From positions 4,210-45,511 of the forward strand of contig JAHDHZ010000018.1 in the NCBI GenBank assembly GCA_020631045.1: 41,302 nucleotides of DNA, read 5' to 3'. Under the pieces are notes generated by a model. That model made no database searches. It saw only the letters and a list, made by a program, of their open reading frames with translations, and was not told where the DNA came from. Shown piece by piece: positions 1 to 8,503 of the stretch; position 1 is the stretch's first letter, and every line of letters begins with the position of its first letter. A program made the translations under genes and the position numbers. This stretch comes from Flavobacteriales bacterium (GTDB lineage: Bacteria > Bacteroidota > Bacteroidia > Flavobacteriales_G > JALEGO01).

Positions 1-1541
1 GTAATAATTGCCTCACTTTCGCCGGGAAGTTTGGCTAAATAATGTTTCTCAATTTGATTGAACAGTGTGAGCTCTACTTTTTTAGGGTCAACCAAAACAA
101 ATTTGATTTGAGAAGGGTGCTTTTTATACAATAAAGAAACTAAGATGGCATTCAATCCAACCGACTTACCCTGGCCAGTTGCTCCGGCCATTAACAAGTG
201 TGGCATTTTGGCTAAATCTGCCACATAAGTCTCATTTGAGATGGTTTTTCCCAAGGCCAAAGGCAGCTCCATTTTAGTGTTGTTGAATTTCTCAGAGGCA
301 ATCACAGATTTCATGCTTACAATCTCAGAGCTTTGATTAGGAACTTCTATGCCTACAGTACCTCGGCCCGGAATCGGAGCGATAATTCGAATGCCCAGTG
401 CAGATAAACTCAACGCGATATCGTCTTCAAGGTTTTTAATCTTTGAGATGCGTACTCCTGCTGCAGGAACAATTTCGTAAAGGGTGACTGTAGGGCCAAT
501 AGTTGCTTTGATCTTGGCAATTTCAATTTTATAATCTTTAAGTGTGTTGACAATCTTATTTTTGTTCTCTTCAAGCTCGTCTCGATCTACATTTACAGCC
601 GCTTTATCATAGGTTTTCAGCAGTTCTAAGGTTGGCATATTAAAAGAGCCTAGGTCTAAAGTAGGATCGTAAGGATTGTCTGTGAGTGCTGATGCGGTTG
701 TTTTTTCAAGCATTTTTTCATCGACTTGTGCCTCAATTTCTAAGCTCAAATCTACCAGGGTTTCGCTTGTTTCATTTTCTTTTTGGGGTGGATGATCAGC
801 ACTTTGCTTGGTTTGTTCTACAGTAGGTTCTTGTGCGATGGGGGCAACAGAAAAATCAATGCTTTTCTCAGTTTGATCTAAGATCTTTTTAGTCGAATCA
901 AGCATGGGTTCGCTCTCATCTTCAAAGATTACGTTTTCAGGGGTGTTTGTTGCTTGGTTTTCTTGGGGTTTGCTTTTTGTTGTGATTGCTTTTAGTAAGT
1001 TAATGACAGAGAATCCATAGAAAACGTGGGCGATTAATCCACCCGTTAGAAAAAGCAAAATAAGGGTGCCTAATTTGCCGAAAATTGAGGTTAAGAAAAT
1101 CATGCTCCAATAACCATAACTGCCATACAATATAGGTTGTGAAGGGCTGAAAATCAGCGCTAAAAACACAGGGGTGATGATTAAAAACAGCAACAGTTTT
1201 TTGAAAAAATCGATGGGTTTAATTAGCCACTTTTGGGTCATTAGTTTAATGCTCAATATAAATAAGAGTATGCCTAGAGACACCCCAGTAATGCCAAACC
1301 AATTGTAAATAATTGTGTGAGAGATCAGGGCTCCGATTTTACCTACAATGTTTTGACACTGAATTTTAGGATTGGTCAAAAGCTCTAAAATTGGCACATC
1401 AAGCTTGTCTTGATCGGCTTGCCAGGTAAACAAATACGACAGGCAAGCAGTCATCAATAGTAAAGCAATTGCAAGGGCGATTACCCCAATGTATAAAGAG
1501 GCTTTGCTTTTGGTTTTAACTTGTTTTTTTTTTGCTGCCAA
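1..1541 (-). CDS. ftsK: DNA translocase FtsK, N-terminal part (C-terminus cut by window edge)
   Basis: About 513 codons are visible. The protein starts with a Lys-rich tail and four hydrophobic segments (about residues 15-40, 80-105, 115-135 and 145-195), matching the FtsK 4TM membrane domain. A Glu/Thr/Gln-rich linker follows, then the alpha/beta motor region with the Walker A motif GATGQGKS and the downstream FVLVDPKKVE stretch. FtsK is the septal ATP-driven pump that moves chromosome ends during division. Roughly 300 residues (Walker B region and gamma domain) lie beyond base 1. The only usable start after the in-frame stop at 1563-1565 is TTG at 1541; there is no upstream ATG. A run of ten A residues falls in codons 3-6. 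It sits 13 bases after the lipoprotein gene, so the two are probably cotranscribed. The family call is firm; the start is inferred. Confidence 0.95.
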   Translation of the reverse strand, partial: MAAKKKQVKTKSKASLYIGVIALAIALLLMTACLSYLFTWQADQDKLDVPILELLTNPKIQCQNIVGKIGALISHTIIYNWFGITGVSLGILLFILSIKLMTQKWLIKPIDFFKKLLLFLIITPVFLALIFSPSQPILYGSYGYWSMIFLTSIFGKLGTLILLFLTGGLIAHVFYGFSVINLLKAITTKSKPQENQATNTPENVIFEDESEPMLDSTKKILDQTEKSIDFSVAPIAQEPTVEQTKQSADHPPQKENETSETLVDLSLEIEAQVDEKMLEKTTASALTDNPYDPTLDLGSFNMPTLELLKTYDKAAVNVDRDELEENKNKIVNTLKDYKIEIAKIKATIGPTVTLYEIVPAAGVRISKIKNLEDDIALSLSALGIRIIAPIPGRGTVGIEVPNQSSEIVSMKSVIASEKFNNTKMELPLALGKTISNETYVADLAKMPHLLMAGATGQGKSVGLNAILVSLLYKKHPSQIKFVLVDPKKVELTLFNQIEKHYLAKLPGESEAII

Positions 1542-1554
1542 ATTCGTGCAAAGA

Positions 1555-2253
1555 TTAATAACCTAGATCGACAAAACTTTCAAGTAGATCTTGAATTTGT
1601 CGCTCAAAAACAGAATAGTCTACTGCTTTGAAATTAGAAGGTATTTCAAATGAACTCACATCAACAGGCTCAGAGCTAAAGCTTTCAGCAGTGAGTTTCA
1701 TTTTTAAACCCATACGGTCAATTTCATATTCTAGCGGAAGGCCTTCAAGTTTGTTAAACGGAAATGACCAATTGGGATCTTTAAAGTCGATTTGATCTGT
1801 GTAATAAAGGTCTTGCTTAGAGATTTTTGAAGAGGTTACTAAGGCTTTTTTAGCGTTGAATCCGACAATGTTTTTAGTTTCATTGGTTGGATTGATCAAT
1901 ACTTTGCCGTTTTCTTTTTTATGAATTTCTTGTACTTCTTCTTTGCTCAAAGTGCTTTTGATAAGCTGTCTGCCAAAAGCAAAGCTTTGTTCGAGCTCAT
2001 AGGTGTTTGAATTGCCCATCAATGTGATGACTAGCTGATCGTTTTTGGCAGCGAGCCTAGAATGAAACACATTGTCTTTAAATTGAAAGACCATCTGGCT
2101 AGGCATCATGCTGATTAAGAAATTGTCTTCTAATTCAGGATAGCTGACATTATAAATGATAGTGCCTTGATTAGGTTTTTCACTTTTACAAGCGCTGAGT
2201 AAAATAACACAACATAAAAGTGTGGCAATACTTAAAGAATGTAGGGTTCTCAT
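1555..2253 (-). CDS. Putative lipoprotein, DUF4412/GLPGLI-like
   Basis: This 232-aa protein begins with a lipoprotein signal peptide (residues 1-22, lipobox LLSAC), so it is probably anchored to a membrane facing the periplasm or surface. The body has features seen in DUF4412/GLPGLI-type Bacteroidota proteins: a GTIIYNVSYP strand near the N-terminus, TKNIVGFNAKKA in the middle and GLPLEYEI near residue 170. Such proteins are beta-rich and have no settled function. It lies directly upstream of ftsK in the same direction. Many Bacteroidota carry a LolA-type carrier near ftsK, and a distant LolA-like fold is possible, but I see no diagnostic motif. Family assignment is by resemblance only. Confidence 0.7.
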   Translation of the reverse strand: MRTLHSLSIATLLCCVILLSACKSEKPNQGTIIYNVSYPELEDNFLISMMPSQMVFQFKDNVFHSRLAAKNDQLVITLMGNSNTYELEQSFAFGRQLIKSTLSKEEVQEIHKKENGKVLINPTNETKNIVGFNAKKALVTSSKISKQDLYYTDQIDFKDPNWSFPFNKLEGLPLEYEIDRMGLKMKLTAESFSSEPVDVSSFEIPSNFKAVDYSVFERQIQDLLESFVDLGY

Positions 2254-2331
2254 ACTTACAAATATGGGTATTTTTTTGACTTAGGGTCATTTGAATGGCT
2301 GATTTTTGTATCTTTTTGGCAAAATAGTATC

Positions 2332-4077
2332 ATGATAAAAAAAGTTCTTTTAGTTGGTTTGGTGTTTTTTAGTGGCTTTTGGGTAAATGCTCAGTTAGAT
2401 TGCTCTTCAAATGTTGAACAGGTATTTTGTGGGCAAACCTTTGTGGGCGCATCAGCAAATGGCCTACCCAATAATGTGACTACTTATGCCTGTACAACCT
2501 GGACAGATATTGGTCCGGAGCGAGTACATACCTTTGTGCCTGTACAGAGCGGCAGCTATATGGTTGAGATTGATGGTTATACGGGGGATTTAGATGTTTT
2601 TGTGTTGACAGACTGTGATGCAAACACATGTGTGGGAGATTTGTATTCAGATAGTGTAGTTTGGAATGGTTTTGTGGCAGGGTCAACCTATTATATCGTT
2701 GTTGATTCAGATGATGGAAGTGCCTCAGGATATGAGTTGAATGTGCATTATTTAGATGGGGGTGGATCGTGCCCAGTTGTGACACAAGATTCTTGTGATG
2801 TTCAGTTAGGATTGGTTGCTGTTGATGAGGTTTCTTCAAATGGTGCTTCTGATGGATCAGTTGAGCTTCAAATCATTAATCAACCTACTAATTTTAGTAT
2901 TGGATGTTATGATTTTTCTGACGCATTCATTGGTTCTCCTGTATTAGATGGAGCAACTCAAAACTTCATTCTAGACAGTCTTGCCGTAGGTTCATATTAT
3001 GCCCGAGTACTTAATTTAGATGATACAAGCTGTTTTGATACTCTTCATTTTTCTGTTGTATTAGACAGTGCCGATACATCAATGACTTGTATGATGAGTG
3101 TAGATGTCTTTACTACAGAAGAAACAGCAACAAATGCTTCTGATGCAAGTGCTTGGTTAGAAGTGATTGGTGCAGTGGGTAATGTGAATATACTTTGGAG
3201 TACTGGACAATTCTCAGATTCTATTTCTGGTTTGTCGGCTGGCAATTATAGTGTTGTTGTGACAGATTCATTGAATTGTGTAGAGACAAAGTTTTTTCAG
3301 ATCTCAACCCTTCAAGATACTTCTTGTAATCTTACATTACAAGTCTTTAAAACAGATGAAACTGCTCAAGGAGCAGCAGATGGCTCTGCTACTGCTACTG
3401 CAAGCGGTGCTCAGGGAGCAGTTGCTTATTTTTGGAGCACAGGTGAGACAACAGGGGTGATCAATAATTTGGCACCTTCAACTTATGCTTTGACAATTAC
3501 TGATAGTGCAGGATGTACCGCGAGTTCTACAGTAACAATATTGGCCTATTCTGATTCATCTTCTCAAGGAGCAGATTCATGTGATTTTACAATTGCTGTA
3601 AATACAGCTAATGAAACAATGTCTGGGGCTTCTGATGGTTCTGCAACTGTTCAGGTGAATGGTCCGAACGGAACTTATACATACCAATGGAATACCGGTC
3701 AAAGTGGCCCTGCTTTGTATAATTTAGAGCAAGGCGTTTACTTAGTAACTGTTAGTGATCAAAATAACTGTACTCAAATTGGGTTTAGCTCTGTGGGAGT
3801 TGATGACCCTGTTTTTGTACATCAAAAAATGAAACATCAGTTGAGGGGTTACCCTAATCCTGTAAATGATCAATTATTTATTGATCTAGCAGAGCATCAA
3901 ATTAGTATAATTAAAGTCTTTGATCAGACTGGTAAAATGGTTTTGATCAAATCTACAGGTTTAGATAAAAATCTTATAAGTCTTTCGGTTGGTCAATTGT
4001 CAAAAGGGATTTATTCGGTTAAACTACTTGCTGAAGATGCTCAGGTGTTTTGCTTGAATTTTATCAAGTTAGACTAA
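2332..4077 (+). CDS. Secreted T9SS type A cargo with PPC-like domain and SprB-type repeats
   Basis: This 581-aa protein has a signal peptide (residues 1-20, ending VNAQ). Next comes a Cys-containing pre-peptidase C-terminal (PPC)-like beta domain (about 22-140), containing VHTFVPVQSGSYMVEIDG and DVFVLTDCD. About four SprB-type repeats follow (about 155-490), recognised by recurrent NASDGS, WSTG and LxxGxYxVxVTDxxxC patterns. The C-terminus (about 505-581) is a type A T9SS sorting domain opening with GYPNPVNDQLFID and ending KGIYSVKLL. It should cross the outer membrane through the type IX system and stay at the surface or be released. No catalytic motif is visible, so an adhesin role is an inference. 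Its stop overlaps the stop of the convergent phosphoesterase gene by four bases. Confidence 0.9.
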   Translation: MIKKVLLVGLVFFSGFWVNAQLDCSSNVEQVFCGQTFVGASANGLPNNVTTYACTTWTDIGPERVHTFVPVQSGSYMVEIDGYTGDLDVFVLTDCDANTCVGDLYSDSVVWNGFVAGSTYYIVVDSDDGSASGYELNVHYLDGGGSCPVVTQDSCDVQLGLVAVDEVSSNGASDGSVELQIINQPTNFSIGCYDFSDAFIGSPVLDGATQNFILDSLAVGSYYARVLNLDDTSCFDTLHFSVVLDSADTSMTCMMSVDVFTTEETATNASDASAWLEVIGAVGNVNILWSTGQFSDSISGLSAGNYSVVVTDSLNCVETKFFQISTLQDTSCNLTLQVFKTDETAQGAADGSATATASGAQGAVAYFWSTGETTGVINNLAPSTYALTITDSAGCTASSTVTILAYSDSSSQGADSCDFTIAVNTANETMSGASDGSATVQVNGPNGTYTYQWNTGQSGPALYNLEQGVYLVTVSDQNNCTQIGFSSVGVDDPVFVHQKMKHQLRGYPNPVNDQLFIDLAEHQISIIKVFDQTGKMVLIKSTGLDKNLISLSVGQLSKGIYSVKLLAEDAQVFCLNFIKLD

Positions 4078-4571
4078 GAAACTGTTTTTAGCTCTATGGC
4101 CTGCATGTCTGTGATACGTGCTTTGTCAATTGTGAAGCGTAGAAGTGTGCTTACTTGTTGAAAACCATGCTTGCCTGCAGCTCCTGGATTCATATGTATG
4201 AGGTTTCTGGGCTTATCTGGCATCACTTTTAAGATGTGTGAATGTCCGCAGATGAAAACATCAGGTTGTTCTCTGTTGAGTAACTCGTGTATCGTGGGTT
4301 TGTATTTGGGTGGATATCCGCCAATGTGTGTGATGACAATTTTCATACCCTCACATTTAAAAATGGCATTTTTTTGGGTGCGCACTCGAATGTTTTGACC
4401 ATCAATATTTCCGTATACGGCAATGGTTGGTTTGAACGCTTCAAGGGTGTCTAAAACATCGAGTGTTCCGATGTCACCCGCATGCCAGATTTGATCACAT
4501 TCTTTAAAATGTTTGAAGATGCTGGGGTGTAAATATCCGTGTGTGTCAGAAAGAAGTCCGATTCTTTTCAA
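4074..4571 (-). CDS. YfcE/MJ0936-family metallophosphoesterase
   Basis: A 165-aa calcineurin-like phosphoesterase of the small YfcE/MJ0936 type. All metal ligands are visible: D9 and H11 (SDTHG), D33 (GD), N55 (YGNID), H82 (THIGG) and the terminal GHSH at 109-112. These enzymes hydrolyse phosphodiesters with Mn or similar metals in the cytosol; the natural substrate is usually unknown. The length is normal for the family. It is transcribed against both flanking genes. Its 5' end lies 52 bases from the start chosen for truA, and the two probably share a divergent promoter region. Confidence 0.92.
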   Translation of the reverse strand: MKRIGLLSDTHGYLHPSIFKHFKECDQIWHAGDIGTLDVLDTLEAFKPTIAVYGNIDGQNIRVRTQKNAIFKCEGMKIVITHIGGYPPKYKPTIHELLNREQPDVFICGHSHILKVMPDKPRNLIHMNPGAAGKHGFQQVSTLLRFTIDKARITDMQAIELKTVS

Positions 4572-4610
4572 AATAATCTGCTTATTTTACGAATTTAGAT
4601 GCATTGCTCA

Positions 4611-4618
4611 TAACTTTG
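4611..4618 (+). promoter_or_regulatory. Bacteroidota -7 promoter element before truA
   Basis: TAACTTTG matches the Bacteroidota -7 consensus TAnnTTTG exactly. Transcription would begin about five bases after it, near 4623, almost on the GTG chosen as the truA start, so the message may be leaderless. I see no convincing -33 element at the right distance, so this is a moderate call. Confidence 0.45.
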
Positions 4619-4623
4619 TATTT

Positions 4624-5367
4624 GTGCAACGCTTTTTTTTAAAACTGGGGTTTGATGGTAGTGCTTATCATGGTTGGCAAATTCAGCCCAACGCACATAC
4701 CGTGCAAGCTGAGCTTGAAAAGGCTTTAAGTACGCTACTCGGTGACTCAATTAGTGTGGTGGGTTGTGGTAGAACAGATACAGGAGTGCATGCTAAGAAA
4801 TTCTATGCCCATTTTGAACTTAAAGAAGCACAATTACCAGACAACTTTGTCTTTAAGCTCAACAGGTTGTTGAGTGATGATGTAGTGGTTTATGACTGTT
4901 TTAAAGTAGATGCCCAAACCCACGCACGCTTTAGCGCTCATTTGCGATCATATGCCTATTATATGACCTATGAAAAAGCGTTGTTTGACCGCCAGTTTGT
5001 TTTAAAAGTAAGAGGCGCTTTGAATACAGGCTTGATGAATCAGGCTTGTGAACATTTGATTGGGGTGCATGATTTTAGCTCATTTTGTAAGTCAAAAACC
5101 AACAACCATCATTTTGAGTGTGATTTGTATGAAGCTCGAGTGATTGAAGGTGAAGGTGGTTTGGTTTTTGAGGTGTCTGCTAATCGATTTTTGAGAGGTA
5201 TGGTACGTGCTTTGGTAGGTACATTAATTGAGGTGGGCAAACAAAAAATAACACCTCAAGAGTTTAAAAGTATTTTAGAATCAAAAGACAGAACTCGAGC
5301 AGCAGCTAATGTAAAGCCACATGCTTTATTTTTGACAGACATTCAATATGAAAATATAAGTGCATGA
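4624..5367 (+). CDS. truA: tRNA pseudouridine synthase A
   Basis: TruA converts U38-U40 of the tRNA anticodon arm to pseudouridine. With GTG at 4624 as start the protein is 247 aa, the usual length, and opens in the family's normal way (RFFLKLGFDG then AYHGWQ). The catalytic aspartate is D52 in GRTDTGVHA. Other conserved parts are HDFSSFCK and the C-terminal FLRGMVRALVGTLIEVG. An ATG exists at 4513, but it would add 37 residues that do not fit the family and would overlap the opposing phosphoesterase gene by 59 bases, so I reject it. The stop overlaps the start of the ABC transporter gene (ATGA), indicating cotranscription and translational coupling. Confidence 0.95.
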   Translation: MQRFFLKLGFDGSAYHGWQIQPNAHTVQAELEKALSTLLGDSISVVGCGRTDTGVHAKKFYAHFELKEAQLPDNFVFKLNRLLSDDVVVYDCFKVDAQTHARFSAHLRSYAYYMTYEKALFDRQFVLKVRGALNTGLMNQACEHLIGVHDFSSFCKSKTNNHHFECDLYEARVIEGEGGLVFEVSANRFLRGMVRALVGTLIEVGKQKITPQEFKSILESKDRTRAAANVKPHALFLTDIQYENISA

Positions 5368-7121
5368 GTAAGGCTAAAAAATATGATCTTCAGATTTTAA
5401 TGCGCTTGTTGGGGTATTTAAAAAGTAGAAAAGCATTGTTTTTCTTTGCAGTGTTTTTAACCATTTCTATTGCTTTACTTTCTCCTTTAAGACCTTATTT
5501 GATTCAAAGGGCAGTAGATGATTATGTATCTGTGAAAGATGTGCAAGGCTTAAAGAACATTACCTTGATCATGGTTGCGATATTGTTCATTGAAGCCATT
5601 TTTAATTTTTCATACAGCTTTTATGCCAATGTTTTAGCTCAGTCTGTCATCAAAGAAATTCGTTCTGAAGTTTATGAATCTATACTCTCTTACCGCTTAA
5701 AATTTTATGATCGCTCAGCGGTTGGATCTTTGGTAACCAGAGTAGTTTCTGATGTTGAGGCAATTGCCAGCGTGTTCTCCCAAGGCTTATTGACTGTGAT
5801 TGGAGATCTCTTAAAGCTAACCGTAGTTATTGTGGTTATGTTTTGGGTCTCTTGGAAGTTGACGCTAGCTTGTTTGTGTACTTTGCCTTTTTTGATTGTA
5901 GGCTCTTACTGGTTTAAAAGAACCCTTAAAAAAGCCTATCAGAAAGTTAGAAAAGAAGTGTCTGAGTTGAATACATTTGTGCAAGAACGCATTACAGGTA
6001 TGCAGATTGTTCAATTGTTTAACAGAGAAGAACAAGAGTTGCAAGCCTTTAAAGAAATTAATTTGCGACACAGGCAAGCAAACATTGATTCAATTTGGGC
6101 GTATTCTGTGTTTTTTCCGTTGGTAGAAATTTTATTGGCGGGATCTATGGCTATGTTGATTTGGGTCGGAGCAACTGGAGTGATTGAACATTATGTCACT
6201 TTTGGTCAGTTGATGGCTTTTATTTTGTATATCAATATGCTGTTTAGGCCTATAAGACATATAGCAGACAACATCAATGTGTTACAAATGGGAATTGTGG
6301 CTGCTGGTCGAGTGTTTAATGTGGTTGGTTTAAATCAAACAGAACGTATTGAAGATCTAGGGAAAGAAGTTTTAGATGATTTTAAAGGTGATTTAGAATT
6401 TAAGCATGTTTCTTTTGCTTATCATGAGCCTCATTGGGTGTTGAAAGACTTGAGTTTTAGACTTTCTGATGCTCAGACTTTGGCTGTTGTAGGCCCTACT
6501 GGAGCGGGAAAAAGTTCTCTGATTAATATTTTGGCGCGCTTTTATGAATATCAAAAAGGTCAAATACTTTTATCAGGTAAGTCCCTTGAGCAGATCAGGC
6601 TCACTTCTTTGTATAAACATGTTTTAGTGGTCACTCAAGAGGTGTTTTTATTTTCAGACACGATTTACAATAACATTGTTATGGGTGATCAAACAATTTC
6701 ATTACAAAAAGTTCAACAAGCAGCAAAAGCAATTGGAGCCGATGATTTTATTAAGCAGTTGCCTGAAGAATACGATTATAATGTACGCGAAAGAGGGGTG
6801 ATGCTGTCAGTTGGGCAAAGGCAATTGATCGCTTTTATTCGAGCTTATGTGCACAACCCTAAATTGTTAATTTTAGATGAGGCTACTTCATCTGTTGATG
6901 CTCAAACAGAAGAGTTGATTCAAAAAGCCATAGAAGTGCTGACCAAAGGTAGAACTTCAATCGTGATCGCTCATAGATTGAGTACCATCAAGTCTGCAGA
7001 TAAGATTTTAGTGCTTCAAGATGGTGAGATTATTCAACAAGGTGATCATAAATCCCTGCTTACAGAGCAGGGATTGTATAAAGATTTACATGAAGTGCAG
7101 TTTTCTAAACCAAGTATTTGA
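5364..7121 (+). CDS. ABC exporter, fused permease and ATPase (MsbA/MdlB type)
   Basis: This 585-aa type IV-fold (type I exporter) half-transporter has six membrane helices in residues 20-300 and a nucleotide-binding domain from about 340. The ATPase motifs are all present: Walker A GPTGAGKSS (377-385), signature LSVGQ (481-485; the usual form is LSGGQ), Walker B LLILDE ending at E506, and the H-loop H537. Such proteins export lipids or drugs from the inner membrane, working as homodimers or heterodimers. No partner half-transporter is nearby, so a homodimer is the simpler reading. It overlaps truA by four bases. The substrate cannot be told from sequence; a lipid A flippase role (MsbA) is possible but not shown. 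Confidence 0.92.
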   Translation: MSKAKKYDLQILMRLLGYLKSRKALFFFAVFLTISIALLSPLRPYLIQRAVDDYVSVKDVQGLKNITLIMVAILFIEAIFNFSYSFYANVLAQSVIKEIRSEVYESILSYRLKFYDRSAVGSLVTRVVSDVEAIASVFSQGLLTVIGDLLKLTVVIVVMFWVSWKLTLACLCTLPFLIVGSYWFKRTLKKAYQKVRKEVSELNTFVQERITGMQIVQLFNREEQELQAFKEINLRHRQANIDSIWAYSVFFPLVEILLAGSMAMLIWVGATGVIEHYVTFGQLMAFILYINMLFRPIRHIADNINVLQMGIVAAGRVFNVVGLNQTERIEDLGKEVLDDFKGDLEFKHVSFAYHEPHWVLKDLSFRLSDAQTLAVVGPTGAGKSSLINILARFYEYQKGQILLSGKSLEQIRLTSLYKHVLVVTQEVFLFSDTIYNNIVMGDQTISLQKVQQAAKAIGADDFIKQLPEEYDYNVRERGVMLSVGQRQLIAFIRAYVHNPKLLILDEATSSVDAQTEELIQKAIEVLTKGRTSIVIAHRLSTIKSADKILVLQDGEIIQQGDHKSLLTEQGLYKDLHEVQFSKPSI

Positions 7122-7143
7122 GCCTTCTAAGTTTTTGGTTTAG
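7105..7143. terminator. Possible convergent terminator hairpin
   Basis: CTAAACCAA at 7105-7113 pairs with TTGGTTTAG at 7135-7143, with a 21-base loop, between the convergent ABC exporter and citrate synthase genes. A T-rich stretch follows on the plus strand. The stem begins inside the last codons of the exporter gene. The loop is long, so confidence is low. Confidence 0.3.
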
Positions 7144-7157
7144 CGTTTTATTTTGAC

Positions 7158-8429
7158 TTAGTAGTTTCTTTCATTTGCCCCAACATACACTTGTCTAGGC
7201 CTTCCGATAGGTTCTTTGTTTTCAGTCATTTCTTTCCATTGTGCAATCCATCCAGGAAGTCTACCCAAGGCAAACATAACTGTAAACATATCAGTAGGAA
7301 TGCCTAAAGCTCTGTAGATGATGCCTGAATAGAAATCAACATTCGGATAAAGCTTTCTAGCCACAAAGTATTCGTCTTTAAGTGCTACTTCTTCAAGTTG
7401 TTTTGCGATATCAAGCACTGGGTCGTTTACGCCAAGTTTGCTTAAAATGTCGTCACATGCTTTTTTGATGATGCGCGCTCTGGGGTCAAAGTTTTTGTAT
7501 ACTCTGTGTCCGAAGCCCATCAATCTGAATGAGTCATTTTTGTCTTTGGCTTTTTCTACCCATTTGGCAACATTGCCTCCATCAGCTTTAATTTTGTCAA
7601 GCATTTCAATTACGGCTTGATTTGCTCCGCCATGTAATGGTCCCCATAAAGCGGCAACACCCGCTGCAATAGATGAATACAGGTTGGCTTGAGAAGATCC
7701 GACCAAGCGAACAGCAGAAGCAGAACAGTTTTGCTCGTGGTCTGCATGTAAAATTAAAAGTTTCTCTAATGCTGCAACTACTACAGGATCAGCCTCAAAG
7801 TCTTCGGTAGGCATACCAAACATCATGTGCAAGAAATTCTCGCAATAACCCAATTTGTTTTTAGGGTACATCACAGGGTGACCAATAGAATTTTTATAGG
7901 CCCATGCAGCAATTGTTGGTAGTTTAGCTAAGAGCCTAATGATGGTCAAGTCAACATCTTCTTCAGTTCTGTTCGGATTTTGTGATTCAGGATAGAAAGT
8001 AGAGAGTACATTTACCATAGAGGCCAATACGCCCATAGGGTGAGCTTTTGAAGGATACGCTTCGTAAAAGCGTTTCATGTCTTCATGAATGAGCGTGTGG
8101 TGTGTAATGTTTTGCTTAAATAAGTCTAACTCACTTTTTGAAGGCAATTCACCTTCTATTAATAGATAAGCAACCTCAAGAAAAGAAGACTTTTCTGCCA
8201 ATTGTTCAATCGGATATCCTCTGTATCTTAAAATACCTTTTTCTCCGTCTAAGAAAGTGATGGCGCTTTTTGTTGAGCCGGTATTCTTAAAACCGGGATC
8301 AATGGTGATTAATCCACCCGAACTGGCTCTGAGCTTACCAATATCAAGCGCTTTTTCATTTTCAGTTCCGGTAATTACGGGTATTTTGTATTCGTTTCCG
8401 TCAAACGATAAAGTTGCCTCTTGACTCAT
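7158..8429 (-). CDS. gltA: Citrate synthase
   Basis: This 423-aa enzyme condenses acetyl-CoA and oxaloacetate to citrate, the entry step of the TCA cycle. The sequence is a full-length type I citrate synthase. It has an N-terminal beta extension (TLSFDGNEYKIPVI), FLDGEKGILRYRGYPIE, HADHEQNCSAS, the catalytic region LWGPLHGGANQAVIEML, MGFGHRVYKNFDPRA, and NVDFYSGIIYRALGIP with the active-site Asp. It ends with the normal GRPRQVYVG. It stands alone, convergent with the ABC exporter and followed in the same direction by nothing closely spaced, so it is probably monocistronic. Confidence 0.98.
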   Translation of the reverse strand: MSQEATLSFDGNEYKIPVITGTENEKALDIGKLRASSGGLITIDPGFKNTGSTKSAITFLDGEKGILRYRGYPIEQLAEKSSFLEVAYLLIEGELPSKSELDLFKQNITHHTLIHEDMKRFYEAYPSKAHPMGVLASMVNVLSTFYPESQNPNRTEEDVDLTIIRLLAKLPTIAAWAYKNSIGHPVMYPKNKLGYCENFLHMMFGMPTEDFEADPVVVAALEKLLILHADHEQNCSASAVRLVGSSQANLYSSIAAGVAALWGPLHGGANQAVIEMLDKIKADGGNVAKWVEKAKDKNDSFRLMGFGHRVYKNFDPRARIIKKACDDILSKLGVNDPVLDIAKQLEEVALKDEYFVARKLYPNVDFYSGIIYRALGIPTDMFTVMFALGRLPGWIAQWKEMTENKEPIGRPRQVYVGANERNY

Positions 8430-8503
8430 TTCTAAAATTTTAACTCTGAAATATACATTTTTTTACAAAGCAGTAGGTGTAAATGCTGTAATTTTTTTGA
8501 AAT

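Noticed and set aside
2480-2839. 119-codon antisense ORF in the T9SS cargo gene
   Set aside because: His/Gln/Asn-rich reading opposite a well-supported gene; no domain.
4513-4623. ATG at 4513 as the truA start
   Set aside because: It adds residues absent from the family and overlaps the opposing phosphoesterase gene; GTG at 4624 gives the normal N-terminus.
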